From: Actinomycetes bacterium
GTDB lineage: Bacteria > Actinomycetota > Coriobacteriia > Coriobacteriales > Eggerthellaceae
Length of the DNA stretch: 64,000 nt
Assembly (NCBI GenBank): GCA_023460315.1
Contig: JAEWQO010000098.1
Coordinates: forward strand, 10,314 to 74,313
Reading direction: 5' to 3'
Shown here in pieces: positions 9,238 through 17,797 of this stretch (the stretch's first letter is position 1; every line of letters begins with the position of its first letter). The notes beneath the pieces are model-generated. The model did no database searches. It was not told the origin of the DNA and saw only the letters and a program-made list of their open reading frames with translations. The position numbers and the translations under genes are program-made.

Positions 9238-10482
9238 CTACCACCCCTTCATGTTGTGCCGGAAGATAAATATGAAGAAGGGCACGCCAAGAATAGCCGT
9301 GAGGATGCCGATGGGAATCTCGGTCGACGAGATAAGACGCGCCACGTTGTCCACGAGCAGCAGGTAGCCGGCGCCGATAAACATGGAGGCCGGCAACAGC
9401 ACCTTGTAGTTCGGGCCCACGATCGCCCGCGCAAGATGGGGAATGACCAGGCCCACCCAGCCAACGATGCCCGACACCGCCACCGAGCACGCCACGATGA
9501 GCGTGGCGGCAAAAATGACCACCGTGCGGACGCGCCTCGTGTTGATGCCCAAGCTCTTGGCCTCTTCTTCCCCAAACGAAAGCACGTTGAGCTTCCAACG
9601 CTCCATCAGAAGCAAGGAGAAGCCCAGGACCATCGGCAGCACGATCATCAGGAAGTCATTCTGGTCTATGCGCGAGAAGCTGCCCATGAGCCAGAACGTG
9701 ATGGCTGGCAGCTTGTCATTGGCATCCGCCATAAATTTTATGAGCGACGTTCCCGACTGGAACAACGTGGACACCAACATGCCGCCCAACACCAAGCCCA
9801 GAATGGCGTCGTACCTGTTCACCATCTTGTTCATCCACACCGCCCCGCCGACGGCGACCATTGCCCCTATGAAGGCGAGCAACTGCACCATGGAATTCGG
9901 CATATCCAGCAGCAAAGCCAGGCAGGCTCCCAAGCTGGCGCCCGCCGAGGCGCCCAGCAGGTCAGGGGAAACCAGCGGGTTCTTGAACATGCCTTGGTAG
10001 CTTGCGCCCGCGACCGCCAGCGCCGCGCCCACCAGCACCACCACCATGATGCGCGGCAGGCGGATGTTCAAAAGCGCCGTGGCCATTTTCTGGTCCACCT
10101 CAATCAGCGGAACGGTCACGCCGAAGACGGATTGCAGAAAGCCGGCAATCGCGTTGTTTGCGAGCCCGTAGACGGTTTGCACCAGCTCGATGGGATTGAT
10201 GGGATAGCGTCCGAGAGCGAATGAAAGCATCATGATGCCGACGAGCGACAAGCCGATGGCGACCTTTATCCAGGGAGCCACCTTTCTGTTCAACGCCTCT
10301 TCCGCACGTGCATCCGATGCCTCGGCGGCATCGCAGCAGAACCCGTCAGGCGCTTCTTGGGAAGATCTCCCGGCAACCCGAGACGCGATTCGCCGCTTCA
10401 CCGAAAGAAAAGAACCACGTCCCTTGTGCCGCTGCCGATGTCTTTTGCCATCCAGAGCACCGCGCACCTCTGCTTCATTCAC
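9238..10482 (-). CDS. FecCD-type ABC transporter permease
   Basis: 414 residues, longer than usual because of a basic, Ser-rich cytoplasmic N-terminus of about 70 residues; the ATG at 10482 has AGAGG ten bases upstream. The rest has about ten membrane helices and the family landmarks RLPRIMVVVLVGAALAVAG, NPLVSPDLLG and GWVGLVIPHLAR. It forms the membrane channel for a metal chelate or corrinoid. It is transcribed divergently from a second, complete transporter of the same type, sharing a 276-bp control region. Confidence 0.92.
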   Translation of the reverse strand: MNEAEVRGALDGKRHRQRHKGRGSFLSVKRRIASRVAGRSSQEAPDGFCCDAAEASDARAEEALNRKVAPWIKVAIGLSLVGIMMLSFALGRYPINPIELVQTVYGLANNAIAGFLQSVFGVTVPLIEVDQKMATALLNIRLPRIMVVVLVGAALAVAGASYQGMFKNPLVSPDLLGASAGASLGACLALLLDMPNSMVQLLAFIGAMVAVGGAVWMNKMVNRYDAILGLVLGGMLVSTLFQSGTSLIKFMADANDKLPAITFWLMGSFSRIDQNDFLMIVLPMVLGFSLLLMERWKLNVLSFGEEEAKSLGINTRRVRTVVIFAATLIVACSVAVSGIVGWVGLVIPHLARAIVGPNYKVLLPASMFIGAGYLLLVDNVARLISSTEIPIGILTAILGVPFFIFIFRHNMKGW

Positions 10483-10602
10483 GAGAATCCTCTTTGTCCC
10501 GACACTTCTTGCCGTCTCCGTGTGTTTCTGCCTTCGGCCTGATGAAATGAACCATGCATTACATCCTTGAACAACTATAAAGGCATCGGGAAAGATAGAG
10601 AC

Positions 10603-10621
10603 CCTAGACGTTTGGTATAGG
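10603..10621. promoter_or_regulatory. 19-bp inverted repeat between the divergent transporters
   Basis: The sequence CCTAGACGTTTGGTATAGG matches the site in front of luxR (2484-2502) at 16 of 19 positions, with the same 11-bp spacing between CCTA and TAGG. It lies 120 bp before the leftward permease and 138 bp before the rightward one, so it could serve both operons. Confidence 0.6.
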
Positions 10622-10630
10622 CAACCGCCC

Positions 10631-10667
10631 TTCTCTTCTCCTATCTCGCTCTTCTCTTCTCCTATCT
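10631..10667. repeat. 16-bp direct repeat, 21 bp apart, before the transporter promoter
   Basis: The sequence TTCTCTTCTCCTATCT occurs at 10631-10646 and again, without a mismatch, at 10652-10667. The 21-bp offset is two helical turns, placing both copies on one face of the DNA directly upstream of the -35 hexamer at 10676. This suggests an activator site. Confidence 0.5.
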
Positions 10668-10675
10668 ATCTTTTA

Positions 10676-10704
10676 TTGAAACTATTCCTTTTCTGGTATA
10701 TATT
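10676..10704 (+). promoter_or_regulatory. Sigma-70-type promoter of the rightward transporter operon
   Basis: TTGAAA at 10676-10681, a 17-bp spacer and TATATT at 10699-10704. Transcription would start near 10711, giving a leader of about 48 nt before the strong ribosome binding site AAGGGGGAGG. Confidence 0.65.
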
Positions 10705-10758
10705 GGTTCGGGCATTATCCTGAGCAAAAATTCAAGGGGGAGGGGGACGGCAGGCGTG

Positions 10759-11895
10759 ATGAAACGCGCGGACGAAGGATACACCGGCAACGACCGCCCC
10801 AGAGGAGACACGGAGCAGAGCAACTCAAAGCGATTGGACTTTGAAGCTCCTCCCGTCGCCCCCGCTCCGGCCATCCCCTCAAGCAAAAGTGCTCGCCGTG
10901 CGAATATCGTCATTGCCGGTCTTGCTGTGTTCATGGTGGTTGCCGCAGGCGTCTCCCTTCTGCTTGGACGTTACCCGATTGAGCCCTCCGAGGCCATCCG
11001 TATGCTGATCAATCTGGTGGTGCCCCTCGAACCAACCTGGACATCTCAGCAAGAAACGCTCTTTTTCAACGTTCGCCTGCCCCGTATCATGCTCGCTCTC
11101 ATGGTGGGATGCTGCCTGGCTGCAGCGGGCGCGGCCTTTCAGGGGACCTTCCAAAACCCCCTCGTCTCCCCCGATATCTTAGGCGCGTCACAAGGAGCCG
11201 CCTTCGGAGCAGCAGTCGCCATCCTGGCAGGCGGGGGCACCTTTGCCGTCTCCACGTCTGCGTTTGCCTTCTCCATTTCCACCGTGTTGCTCGTTCTTTT
11301 GATAAGTAGCCGCGCTAAAGGAAACCGGGTGCTCGTCGTTGTGCTTGCCGGCGTGATGGTAAGCTCGCTCTTCTCGGCAGGCGTCTCGTTCACCAAGCTC
11401 ATCGCCGATCCCCAAGACACCCTTCCCGCCATCACCTACTGGCTCATGGGAAGTTTGACCGGCGCGAAGCTTGACACCAACCTTTTGGCGACATCGGTTC
11501 CGATGCTCGTCGGCCTCATCGTGCTCTTTGCGCTGAGATGGCGCATCAATGTGCTTACGATGGGAGACGACGAAGCATCGACCATGGGTGTCGATGCACG
11601 AAAGCTCCGCCTGGTCGTCATTCTGGCAGCCACACTCGTTACCGCCGCCAGCGTGTCCGTGACGGGCATGATTGGCTGGGTGGGCCTGGTGATCCCCCAT
11701 CTGTCCCGCATGATTGTGGGATCTGACTACCGCAAACTGCTTCCCGCCAGCATGCTTATGGGCGCGAGTTTTTTGCTGATCGTCGACAACATCTCTCGGC
11801 TGGCGACAACAGCCGAAATTCCCATCGGCATCCTGACGGCTTTCGTCGGAGCACCGTTCTTTCTCTACCTCATCACGAGAAAGAAGCAGCTATGA
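10759..11895 (+). CDS. FecCD-type ABC transporter permease
   Basis: 378 residues from ATG 10759 (a GTG lies directly before it), with a purine-rich ribosome binding site AAGGGGGAGGGGG. A Pro/Ala-rich cytoplasmic stretch of about 45 residues precedes roughly ten membrane helices. Family landmarks NPLVSPDILGASQGA and GWVGLVIPHLSR are present. It is clearly a paralogue of the leftward permease 276 bp away, with the same order of landmarks. It overlaps the following ATPase by 4 bp (ATGA). Confidence 0.93.
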   Translation: MKRADEGYTGNDRPRGDTEQSNSKRLDFEAPPVAPAPAIPSSKSARRANIVIAGLAVFMVVAAGVSLLLGRYPIEPSEAIRMLINLVVPLEPTWTSQQETLFFNVRLPRIMLALMVGCCLAAAGAAFQGTFQNPLVSPDILGASQGAAFGAAVAILAGGGTFAVSTSAFAFSISTVLLVLLISSRAKGNRVLVVVLAGVMVSSLFSAGVSFTKLIADPQDTLPAITYWLMGSLTGAKLDTNLLATSVPMLVGLIVLFALRWRINVLTMGDDEASTMGVDARKLRLVVILAATLVTAASVSVTGMIGWVGLVIPHLSRMIVGSDYRKLLPASMLMGASFLLIVDNISRLATTAEIPIGILTAFVGAPFFLYLITRKKQL

Positions 11896-12677
11896 GCATC
11901 GAGACACGGCATCTCTGCTTCTCCTATGGCAAACGCCAGGTGCTCCATGACATCAGCATTGAGGTGCCCGATGCCACACTCGTGAACGTCTTGGGGCCAA
12001 ACGGCGTGGGCAAATCGACCCTGTTCCGTTGCATATTGGGCCTGAACAGCAATTATTCAGGAACCATTCTCATCAATGGAAAGGATCTGAAAAGCTTGGG
12101 AATTCGCGAGCGCGCTCGTGAGATATCCTATATCCCCCAATCGCATGCGCCCGTGTACAACTATGAGGTGCTCGACGTCGTGATCATGAGCACGGGAGCC
12201 GATCTGGGCATGCTGCGTTCACCGGGGCCGCGACAGCGGCAGCGGGCCTACAACGCTCTCGAACGCGTCGGCATCGCCCATCTGGCGCAGCGCACCTACA
12301 CCCAGATTTCGGGCGGCGAGCAACAACTCGTGCTGATTGCGCGGGCACTTGCGCAAAACGCCCGCACCATCATCATGGACGAACCGACAAGCGCGCTCGA
12401 CTATGGCAACACGATACGCGTCCTGTCCTGCGTGCGCCAGCTGGCGAAGGAGGGGCTCAGCATCGTGCAGTCGACCCATCAGCCGGACCAAGCCTTCCTG
12501 TATGCAGACAAGACGCTCGTGCTGCATCAAGGACATGTCCACGCCTTTGGCGATCCGAAGGATGTCATCACCGACGAGCTGGTCAGCACCATTTACGGCG
12601 TGAATGTCGAAGTCAATTCCCTCTATGGCGACAAGGTGCGCGTTTGCGTGCCTGTGCAAGAAATTGAACGACAATGA
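11892..12677 (+). CDS. ABC transporter ATP-binding protein (FecE/BtuD type)
   Basis: 261 residues. Walker A GPNGVGKST, signature ISGGEQQ, Walker B TIIMDEP and the switch region STHQPDQA are all present. It starts inside the permease stop (ATGA), showing translational coupling, and is followed 26 bp later by the binding-protein gene. It powers uptake of the ligand delivered by that lipoprotein. Confidence 0.93.
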   Translation: MSIETRHLCFSYGKRQVLHDISIEVPDATLVNVLGPNGVGKSTLFRCILGLNSNYSGTILINGKDLKSLGIRERAREISYIPQSHAPVYNYEVLDVVIMSTGADLGMLRSPGPRQRQRAYNALERVGIAHLAQRTYTQISGGEQQLVLIARALAQNARTIIMDEPTSALDYGNTIRVLSCVRQLAKEGLSIVQSTHQPDQAFLYADKTLVLHQGHVHAFGDPKDVITDELVSTIYGVNVEVNSLYGDKVRVCVPVQEIERQ

Positions 12678-12703
12678 CAGAAACAAGAAAAGGGAGGATA
12701 GGC

Positions 12704-13837
12704 ATGACAATCGTAAGGACGGATACTTGGCGCAAAAGGCTGGTCGCAGCAGTCTGCGCCTGTGCGCTTTGCCTTGGACTGGCCGGAATGCTTGCCGGTT
12801 GCTCGAGCGGAGCTTCCGAAGACACCCAATCGACTGACCAAAGCGCCTCGGAACAGTCATCGACGGTCACCTTTACTGATTCTGCGGGTCGCGAGGTCGA
12901 GGTACCCGCCCAGATTGACCGGATCGCCCCATCGGGCCACACTGCGCAACAAGTGCTCTTGACCATGGCACCTGACAAGATGGTCGGCCTTTCCCAAGAA
13001 TTGACGGACGACCAACTGAAGTATCTTGGCGACAAGTTCAGCGACTATCCCGTGTTCGGAGCAGCCTTCGGTGCCAAGGGAGACATGAACAAGGAAGCCG
13101 TCGCCGCCTCCGGGGCCCAGATCGTCATCGATACGGGCGAATACAAGGACGGCCTCAAGGAGGATCTTGACAACCTACAATCTCAGCTGGGCATTCCTGT
13201 GGTTTTCATCGAAACGCCTCTTGACGGCTACGACAAGGCCTATGAGATGCTCGGCGAGTTGCTGGGCATGGAAGATCGCGGCAAAGAGTTGGGAGACTAC
13301 TGTTCCAAAGCGTACTCTGAGACTGAAGCCGTCATGGCCTCCATTCCGGAAAGCGAACGCGTGAACGTGGCGTATCTTCTTGGCGATTCGGGACTGAACG
13401 CCATCGCCAAAGGTTCCTATCAAGGCACCGTCATCGACATGTGCGCCAACAATGTCGTCGAGGTTGAAAAGGCATCCGGTAGCGGAACGGGCAACGAGAT
13501 CAGTCTCGAGCAGATCGCCGTGTGGAATCCCGACCTGATCGTGTTTGGCACAAACAGCATCTACGACACAGTGGGCAGCGACACGGCGTGGTCCGGCATT
13601 TCCGCCATCAAGTCGAACAACTACTACGAAGTTCCGAGCGAACCGTGGACCTGGCTCAACAACCCACCAACAGTGAATCAAATTCTCGGCATGCAGTGGT
13701 TCGCCCGTCTGTGCTATCCCGACAAGTTCAACGATGACATGCAGGACGTGGTGACCGAGTACTTCAAGACGTTCTATGGCTACGACTTGTCCCAGTCAGA
13801 CTACGACGAGATGATGTCTACGGCTCTTCCCCACTAA
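12704..13837 (+). CDS. Lipoprotein substrate-binding protein of the FecCD transporter
   Basis: 377 residues from ATG 12704, chosen because AGGGAGG precedes it; an in-frame ATG at 12674 overlaps the ATPase gene and has no better site. The signal peptide ends in the lipobox LAGMLAGC. The mature protein begins with the conserved segment DSAGREVEVPAQIDRIAPSG and ends with NNPPTVNQILGMQWFARLCYP, as in class III metal-chelate binding proteins. It completes a permease-ATPase-binding protein operon. The ligand is not determinable; ferric siderophore, haem or corrinoid are possible, and no cobalamin-riboswitch-like leader was seen. Confidence 0.9.
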   Translation: MTIVRTDTWRKRLVAAVCACALCLGLAGMLAGCSSGASEDTQSTDQSASEQSSTVTFTDSAGREVEVPAQIDRIAPSGHTAQQVLLTMAPDKMVGLSQELTDDQLKYLGDKFSDYPVFGAAFGAKGDMNKEAVAASGAQIVIDTGEYKDGLKEDLDNLQSQLGIPVVFIETPLDGYDKAYEMLGELLGMEDRGKELGDYCSKAYSETEAVMASIPESERVNVAYLLGDSGLNAIAKGSYQGTVIDMCANNVVEVEKASGSGTGNEISLEQIAVWNPDLIVFGTNSIYDTVGSDTAWSGISAIKSNNYYEVPSEPWTWLNNPPTVNQILGMQWFARLCYPDKFNDDMQDVVTEYFKTFYGYDLSQSDYDEMMSTALPH

Positions 13838-13853
13838 AGTCTCCGCAGCAAAC

Positions 13854-13881
13854 GAGAAGCCCGGCCAAGGCCGGGCTTCTC
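13854..13881. terminator. Bidirectional hairpin between convergent operons
   Basis: A perfect 13-bp stem, GAGAAGCCCGGCC / GGCCGGGCTTCTC, with an AA loop, between the binding-protein gene and the leftward rpmE. There is no clear T tract; it probably ends transcription from both sides. Confidence 0.7.
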
Positions 13882-13933
13882 TGGTTTCGCACGGACGACG
13901 TCGCTCTCGACAGCGCCCGTTCAACGCATCATG

Positions 13934-14413
13934 CTACTCGGCAGCCTGCTCCTCAGCCGGAGCAGCCTCAACGGCCGCAGCCTCGGGAGCCAGCTCAACG
14001 GCGGCAGCCTCTTCGGCGGCAACAGCTTCGGCAGCTGCAGCAGCAGCGGCGGCCTTCTTGGCTTCAGCCTCAGCCTTTGCGCTGTACTGCGCGGCACGCT
14101 TGGCCTTCTCGGCAGCCTTCTCCTCGCGCTCGGCCTTCTTCTTCGCCTCGGCTGCAGCGATGGCGGCAGCCCGTTCGGCCTTCTTGAGCGCTTCGCGCTC
14201 TGCAACCGCATCCTTCGCGGAACCGAACTTGTCAGCAAAGCGCTGGACGCGTCCGCCCGTGTCAACAAAGCGCTGCTGGCCGGTGTAGAACGGATGGCAC
14301 ACGTTGCAGATGTCAATCTTCAACTCCGGCTTGGTGGAGCGGGTGGTGAACGTGTTTCCGCAACTGCATTTGACCGTGCATTCCACGTATTCCGGATGGA
14401 TCCCTTGTTTCAT
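13934..14413 (-). CDS. rpmE: 50S ribosomal protein L31 with long Ala/Lys/Glu tail
   Basis: 159 residues, about twice the usual 70-80. Residues 1-70 are a complete zinc-type L31: KQGIHPEY, CSCGNTF, CNVCHPFYTG and RVQRF. Residues 78-159 are an almost pure Ala/Lys/Glu/Arg stretch that would form a highly charged helix and then an acidic Ala-rich end. The ribosome binding site AAGGAGAACC precedes the ATG. L31 bridges the 50S and 30S subunits; the extension is not needed for the known function and its role is unknown. The gene is monocistronic. Confidence 0.95.
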   Translation of the reverse strand: MKQGIHPEYVECTVKCSCGNTFTTRSTKPELKIDICNVCHPFYTGQQRFVDTGGRVQRFADKFGSAKDAVAEREALKKAERAAAIAAAEAKKKAEREEKAAEKAKRAAQYSAKAEAEAKKAAAAAAAAEAVAAEEAAAVELAPEAAAVEAAPAEEQAAE

Positions 14414-15039
14414 TCTGGTTCTCCTTCAACAGGCCCTGGTTTCCGACCAGGGCGAAGACAAGCTTACCTATGATATCACAACGCCGCTGTCACCGCATGG
14501 AGAATCTGGCGAAGCACATAGCCTGCTCGCACTCGAATCAGGATCCAGAACAATCGCACATCCAACCGCAAGCGCCTGCGCCTTGAGCCTTTGGCCTATT
14601 CGCACTGTCATCAAGTGGCATTGCCTCAAAGAACGAGCCGACAGCATACGTCCAGTATCCCGAACGTATGCGAAACCTTCTCCACAATGCCTTCTCGGTA
14701 CCGTTCCACTGCCTCATCGCCGCACGCCGCCATCGTTCCACTGTCTCATCGTGCACGTCCGCCGCCACACGCCAGAGCCTTTCCGCCGGATCGGCAGAAA
14801 GGCTCCCTTATGGGCAATTCTGTCAACAAGGAAAACCAACGCACAACCCACGACCTGCGAATTTCCGTGGAACACACGGTTTTGCGGACAAGGAATTGCC
14901 CTTATCGGGCCATCTCAGCCAATCCGGCGCACACGGAAGGAATCGTCCGAGAAGGCACCGCGTCTGCCCCACGCTCCCACAACCGCCGGTTCCCTCCAGG
15001 GAACGAAGGATACCCCACCGGCCCCATCGGTCGCATTCC
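14414..15039. other. Non-coding interval with dispersed repeat
   Basis: 626 bp upstream of rpmE. The first part should hold the rpmE promoter (a TGTGATATCAT -10-like sequence near 14470 on the minus strand). The rest is His/Pro/Thr-codon-like sequence without ribosome binding sites and contains copy 3 of the dispersed element. Confidence 0.55.
14807..14928 (+). repeat. Dispersed intergenic element, copy 3
   Basis: 122 bp from CTTATGGGCAATTCTGTC to CTCAGCCAATCCGGC. This copy carries an extra internal inverted repeat: GGGCAATTC near the left end is matched by GAATTGCCC at 14893-14901. It lies 111 bp beyond the 3' end of the leftward rhaD. Confidence 0.55.
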
Positions 15040-15945
15040 CTAGTCCAGAAATTCCTCGTTCGCGTCCACGCCATAAGCTGACGCAATGTCGCGCAGGCCC
15101 GCATCGGGAATGGATTGGGGCAGGTCTCCTGAACCGCCATTCATGGCACGCGCCTGTGCATAGATGGTGGCCGCCTTTTCAATCGTGTGCATGAGACCAA
15201 AGGCAGAATCAAAATCCGAACCGGAACACAGCAGGCCATGATGTGCCCAGATGCAGGCATCGAACGACTGCATCGTGGCAGCCGTGACTTTCGCGATTTC
15301 GGGACCGCCCGGAACCGTCCACGGCACGACGCCCACACCCTGTGGAAACACGATGAGACATTCCATCATCGACTTCCAAAGCACGCGGGAAAACGTCCGG
15401 GCATCAAGCGGCAGAACGAATGTCAACGCGATGACATTCGCCGGATGCGCATGATAGAGAACGCGGCTCGCGCCTTTCGTGACATCCTTGCGAACTGAAT
15501 GGACAGCTATATGGCTGGGAAGTTCGCTGGTAGGCATGCCGCCGCCCTTGAATCCCCAGACAATGCGCCACGCGCTCCCCGCACCGTCAATCTCCACGAT
15601 GCCGATGTTCGAAGCAGGGTCGAGCATGACGTTCCGAAAGTATTTGCCCGCTCCTGTCGCCATGAAAAACTCACCGGCCACCGTGGGTGCCGGCACATCC
15701 AGCGGCACCCATGACCCGGGAGTGTCATAGAAGAAAGAGCGGCATGACGCCACATCCTCGCCCGTCAGGCGATAGGTCACGTTGCCGCCGTTGCGCTCGT
15801 GCCATCCTTGCAGCCAGCCGTCGCCGCACAGCCGCACGAAGCCCTTCGTGAAGCCCTGCTGCTCAACGGCCACGCCCGACACGGCTCCTTTCGCCGTGGA
15901 GACGCCCCAATCGAAGACCTCCTGCGCGCTGTCAAAAAAGCTCAT
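15040..15945 (-). CDS. rhaD: Rhamnulose-1-phosphate aldolase
   Basis: 301 residues; a class II (zinc) aldolase that splits rhamnulose-1-phosphate into dihydroxyacetone phosphate and L-lactaldehyde. The match to the E. coli RhaD pattern runs the whole length: ERNGGNVTYRL, GAGKYFRNVMLDPASNIGIV, TSELPSH, the zinc ligands HAHPANVIALT and ECLIVFPQGVGVVPW, then WAHHGLLCSG. A stretch of about 25 residues is added at the N-terminus compared with E. coli. No other rhamnose genes are nearby, so it may process a different sugar phosphate or act with unlinked genes. The start is preceded by AAAGGAGTGG. Confidence 0.88.
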   Translation of the reverse strand: MSFFDSAQEVFDWGVSTAKGAVSGVAVEQQGFTKGFVRLCGDGWLQGWHERNGGNVTYRLTGEDVASCRSFFYDTPGSWVPLDVPAPTVAGEFFMATGAGKYFRNVMLDPASNIGIVEIDGAGSAWRIVWGFKGGGMPTSELPSHIAVHSVRKDVTKGASRVLYHAHPANVIALTFVLPLDARTFSRVLWKSMMECLIVFPQGVGVVPWTVPGGPEIAKVTAATMQSFDACIWAHHGLLCSGSDFDSAFGLMHTIEKAATIYAQARAMNGGSGDLPQSIPDAGLRDIASAYGVDANEEFLD

Positions 15946-16125
15946 ATCCCACTCCTTTTTCCCAGAAAACGGAGATGTCCGCCCACAGCGCGGACGGACA
16001 TCCCTTCACTTTAAAAACGCGGCAAGACAACTTGCCTGCCACCGCGCAAACCGCCTGCCACAGACAGGCGACCGCCCATCAGGAGAGCCTCTTCGACGCG
16101 CACGCGAACTCCGCAGGCGCAAAGG

Positions 16126-16506
16126 CTACAGCTCTGCCACCCACAGGCCATGGATGTTGCAGTATTCGTACACTTTGACCGGCGCATCGCCGTCGACGAG
16201 GGCGAAGTCGGCAACCGGCGCATCCTCGGGAGTGAGCTCGGCAATCTGGTAGCCCTTCTCCGTCACCAGGCAGATGAACGTGATGTAATGCTCTGGCGTC
16301 ATGGGATGAGGCGTGCTTCCAACCTGGACGTGAACCTTTGATCCGTCCACCGTCACCGCGGGCACATGCTTCTCAAGCGCTGCATCGGTCGTGTTGGCAG
16401 TGAGCTCGGTCATCTTGTCGCCGCAACACACCATCGGCACTCCCGAATCGAAGAGCTTGATGGCAATGTTGCCGCAATGCATGCACTTGTAAAACTTGAG
16501 ATCCAT
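16126..16506 (-). CDS. dfx: Desulfoferrodoxin (2Fe-superoxide reductase)
   Basis: 126 residues from ATG 16506 (AAAGGGGAC upstream). The N-terminal 35 residues form a desulforedoxin iron site (CMHCGN ... CCGDKM). The C-terminal domain has the superoxide reductase iron ligands: EKHVPAV, STPHPM, EHYI and the terminal YCNIHGLW. It reduces superoxide to hydrogen peroxide in the cytoplasm without making oxygen, as expected for a strict anaerobe. It is monocistronic, between rhaD and lgt. Confidence 0.93.
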   Translation of the reverse strand: MDLKFYKCMHCGNIAIKLFDSGVPMVCCGDKMTELTANTTDAALEKHVPAVTVDGSKVHVQVGSTPHPMTPEHYITFICLVTEKGYQIAELTPEDAPVADFALVDGDAPVKVYEYCNIHGLWVAEL

Positions 16507-16653
16507 GGCAGTCCCCTTTCCAATTGCTTCGTCGCTTTCGGGCGACCTTCCAACGTATGGGCCACCGGCCAACCCGGCTGACAACGAGCGTCCAGACACT
16601 CAGCCTCGAACCACCCGACCGCCGCTCTCGTCTTGATGGCCGGCCCCTATACG

Positions 16654-17487
16654 TTACTGATCCTCTTTCATTTCAGGAAGACCTGCTTGAGGCTTTTTCA
16701 TGGTAACCGCATAAACCAGCACGCCAATGCCCACCAGAACAAGCGGAACAGAAAGAAGCTGCCCCATGGTCAGCCAGCCTCCCCACAGGTATCCTAGCTG
16801 CACATCGGGTTCGCGGACGAATTCGATGAGAAATCGAAAACTGCCGTACACAATAAGGAACAGTCCGAGAAAGGTGCCGCGGGAACGAGGGGGTGTCTTG
16901 CGGGAGAGGGAATAGAGCAAGATGAACAGCAAGACCCCTTCGAGCAGGGCCTCATAGATCTGAGAAGGATGGCGCGGCATCGTTCCAGCCGCACCGCCAA
17001 ACACCACGCCCCAAGGCGCGTCGGTGGGAGCACCCCACAATTCGCCATTGATGAAATTGGCCAGGCGCCCGAAAAACAGGCCAATCGGAGCCGCTATGCA
17101 GCCCAGATCAGCAAGGGTGAGATACGGAATGCCCGTAAGCTTCGCCGCAACAATGCCAGCCAGAAGCGCACCGATGAGCCCTCCATGAAAGCTCATGCCG
17201 CCATGGTTGAAGGCGAATATCTCAAGAGGCTGCGTCAGGAAGGACCCGTTGGTGTAGAAAAGCTCATATCCCAACCGACCTCCCAAGATGACTCCCACAA
17301 TGACGCAGAGCATGATGGTGAGCAAGGCGTCGACATTCATGCGAACTCGCCAACGACGGGCGGTGCGCACGATGATGAACGCCGCACAGATGAATCCCAA
17401 AACGTAGGCAATGCCGTACCATCGCACGACAAGCGGTCCAAACGAGAACGCGATGGGATCGAGACTTTGATATATATCGTTGAGCAT
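16654..17487 (-). CDS. lgt: Prolipoprotein diacylglyceryl transferase
   Basis: 277 residues with about seven membrane helices. The diagnostic signature GRLANFINGELWG is present, followed by PRHPSQIYEA. It transfers diacylglycerol from phosphatidylglycerol to the lipobox cysteine of prolipoproteins, such as the binding proteins and serpin in this window. Its ATG overlaps the stop of the preceding zinc-ribbon gene (TAATG), so the two are coupled. Confidence 0.96.
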   Translation of the reverse strand: MLNDIYQSLDPIAFSFGPLVVRWYGIAYVLGFICAAFIIVRTARRWRVRMNVDALLTIMLCVIVGVILGGRLGYELFYTNGSFLTQPLEIFAFNHGGMSFHGGLIGALLAGIVAAKLTGIPYLTLADLGCIAAPIGLFFGRLANFINGELWGAPTDAPWGVVFGGAAGTMPRHPSQIYEALLEGVLLFILLYSLSRKTPPRSRGTFLGLFLIVYGSFRFLIEFVREPDVQLGYLWGGWLTMGQLLSVPLVLVGIGVLVYAVTMKKPQAGLPEMKEDQ

Positions 17488-17714
17488 TATTCCTTGCCCA
17501 TGCCTGCGCCGACTTCGATTGCAGCAAACCGCACTTCTTCACGGAGCTGCTGAGGGATGGAGTGCACGCTGGAAACGACCTCGCCGCATTCCGGGCATTT
17601 CAAGGTGAACATAGCAACATCGGCGCGCAGGACCATCATGGACTCGTAGTTGCAGATGTCGAAACCGATAGCACCGCATGCTGGGCAGGTGATGTCTCGT
17701 TCCATCCTCTTCAC
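17487..17714 (-). CDS. Small zinc-ribbon protein
   Basis: 75 residues from a GTG start (ATG 17705 alternative), preceded by GAGGGAGGGAG. It has two CxxC pairs, CPACGAIGFDIC and CPECGEVV, spaced like a zinc ribbon. It is co-translated with lgt through a one-base overlap. The function is unknown; it is too short for a complete enzyme and probably binds nucleic acid or protein. Confidence 0.7.
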   Translation of the reverse strand: MKRMERDITCPACGAIGFDICNYESMMVLRADVAMFTLKCPECGEVVSSVHSIPQQLREEVRFAAIEVGAGMGKE

Positions 17715-17797
17715 GCTCCCTCCCTCGCCCGTTGCTCCATTTCACCCATTGTAGCAGAACTTCCTCGGACGAAAACGAGAAGGGAGAGATGCAGCCG

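Noticed and set aside
9236..9598. N-terminal extension of the leftward ABC ATPase
   Set aside because: The extra residues are an out-of-frame reading of the permease gene; ATG 9235 after the permease stop fits better.
10483..10758. Cobalamin riboswitch for the transporter operons
   Set aside because: No B12-box-like sequence or matching stem order was seen, and the predicted leader is only about 48 nt.
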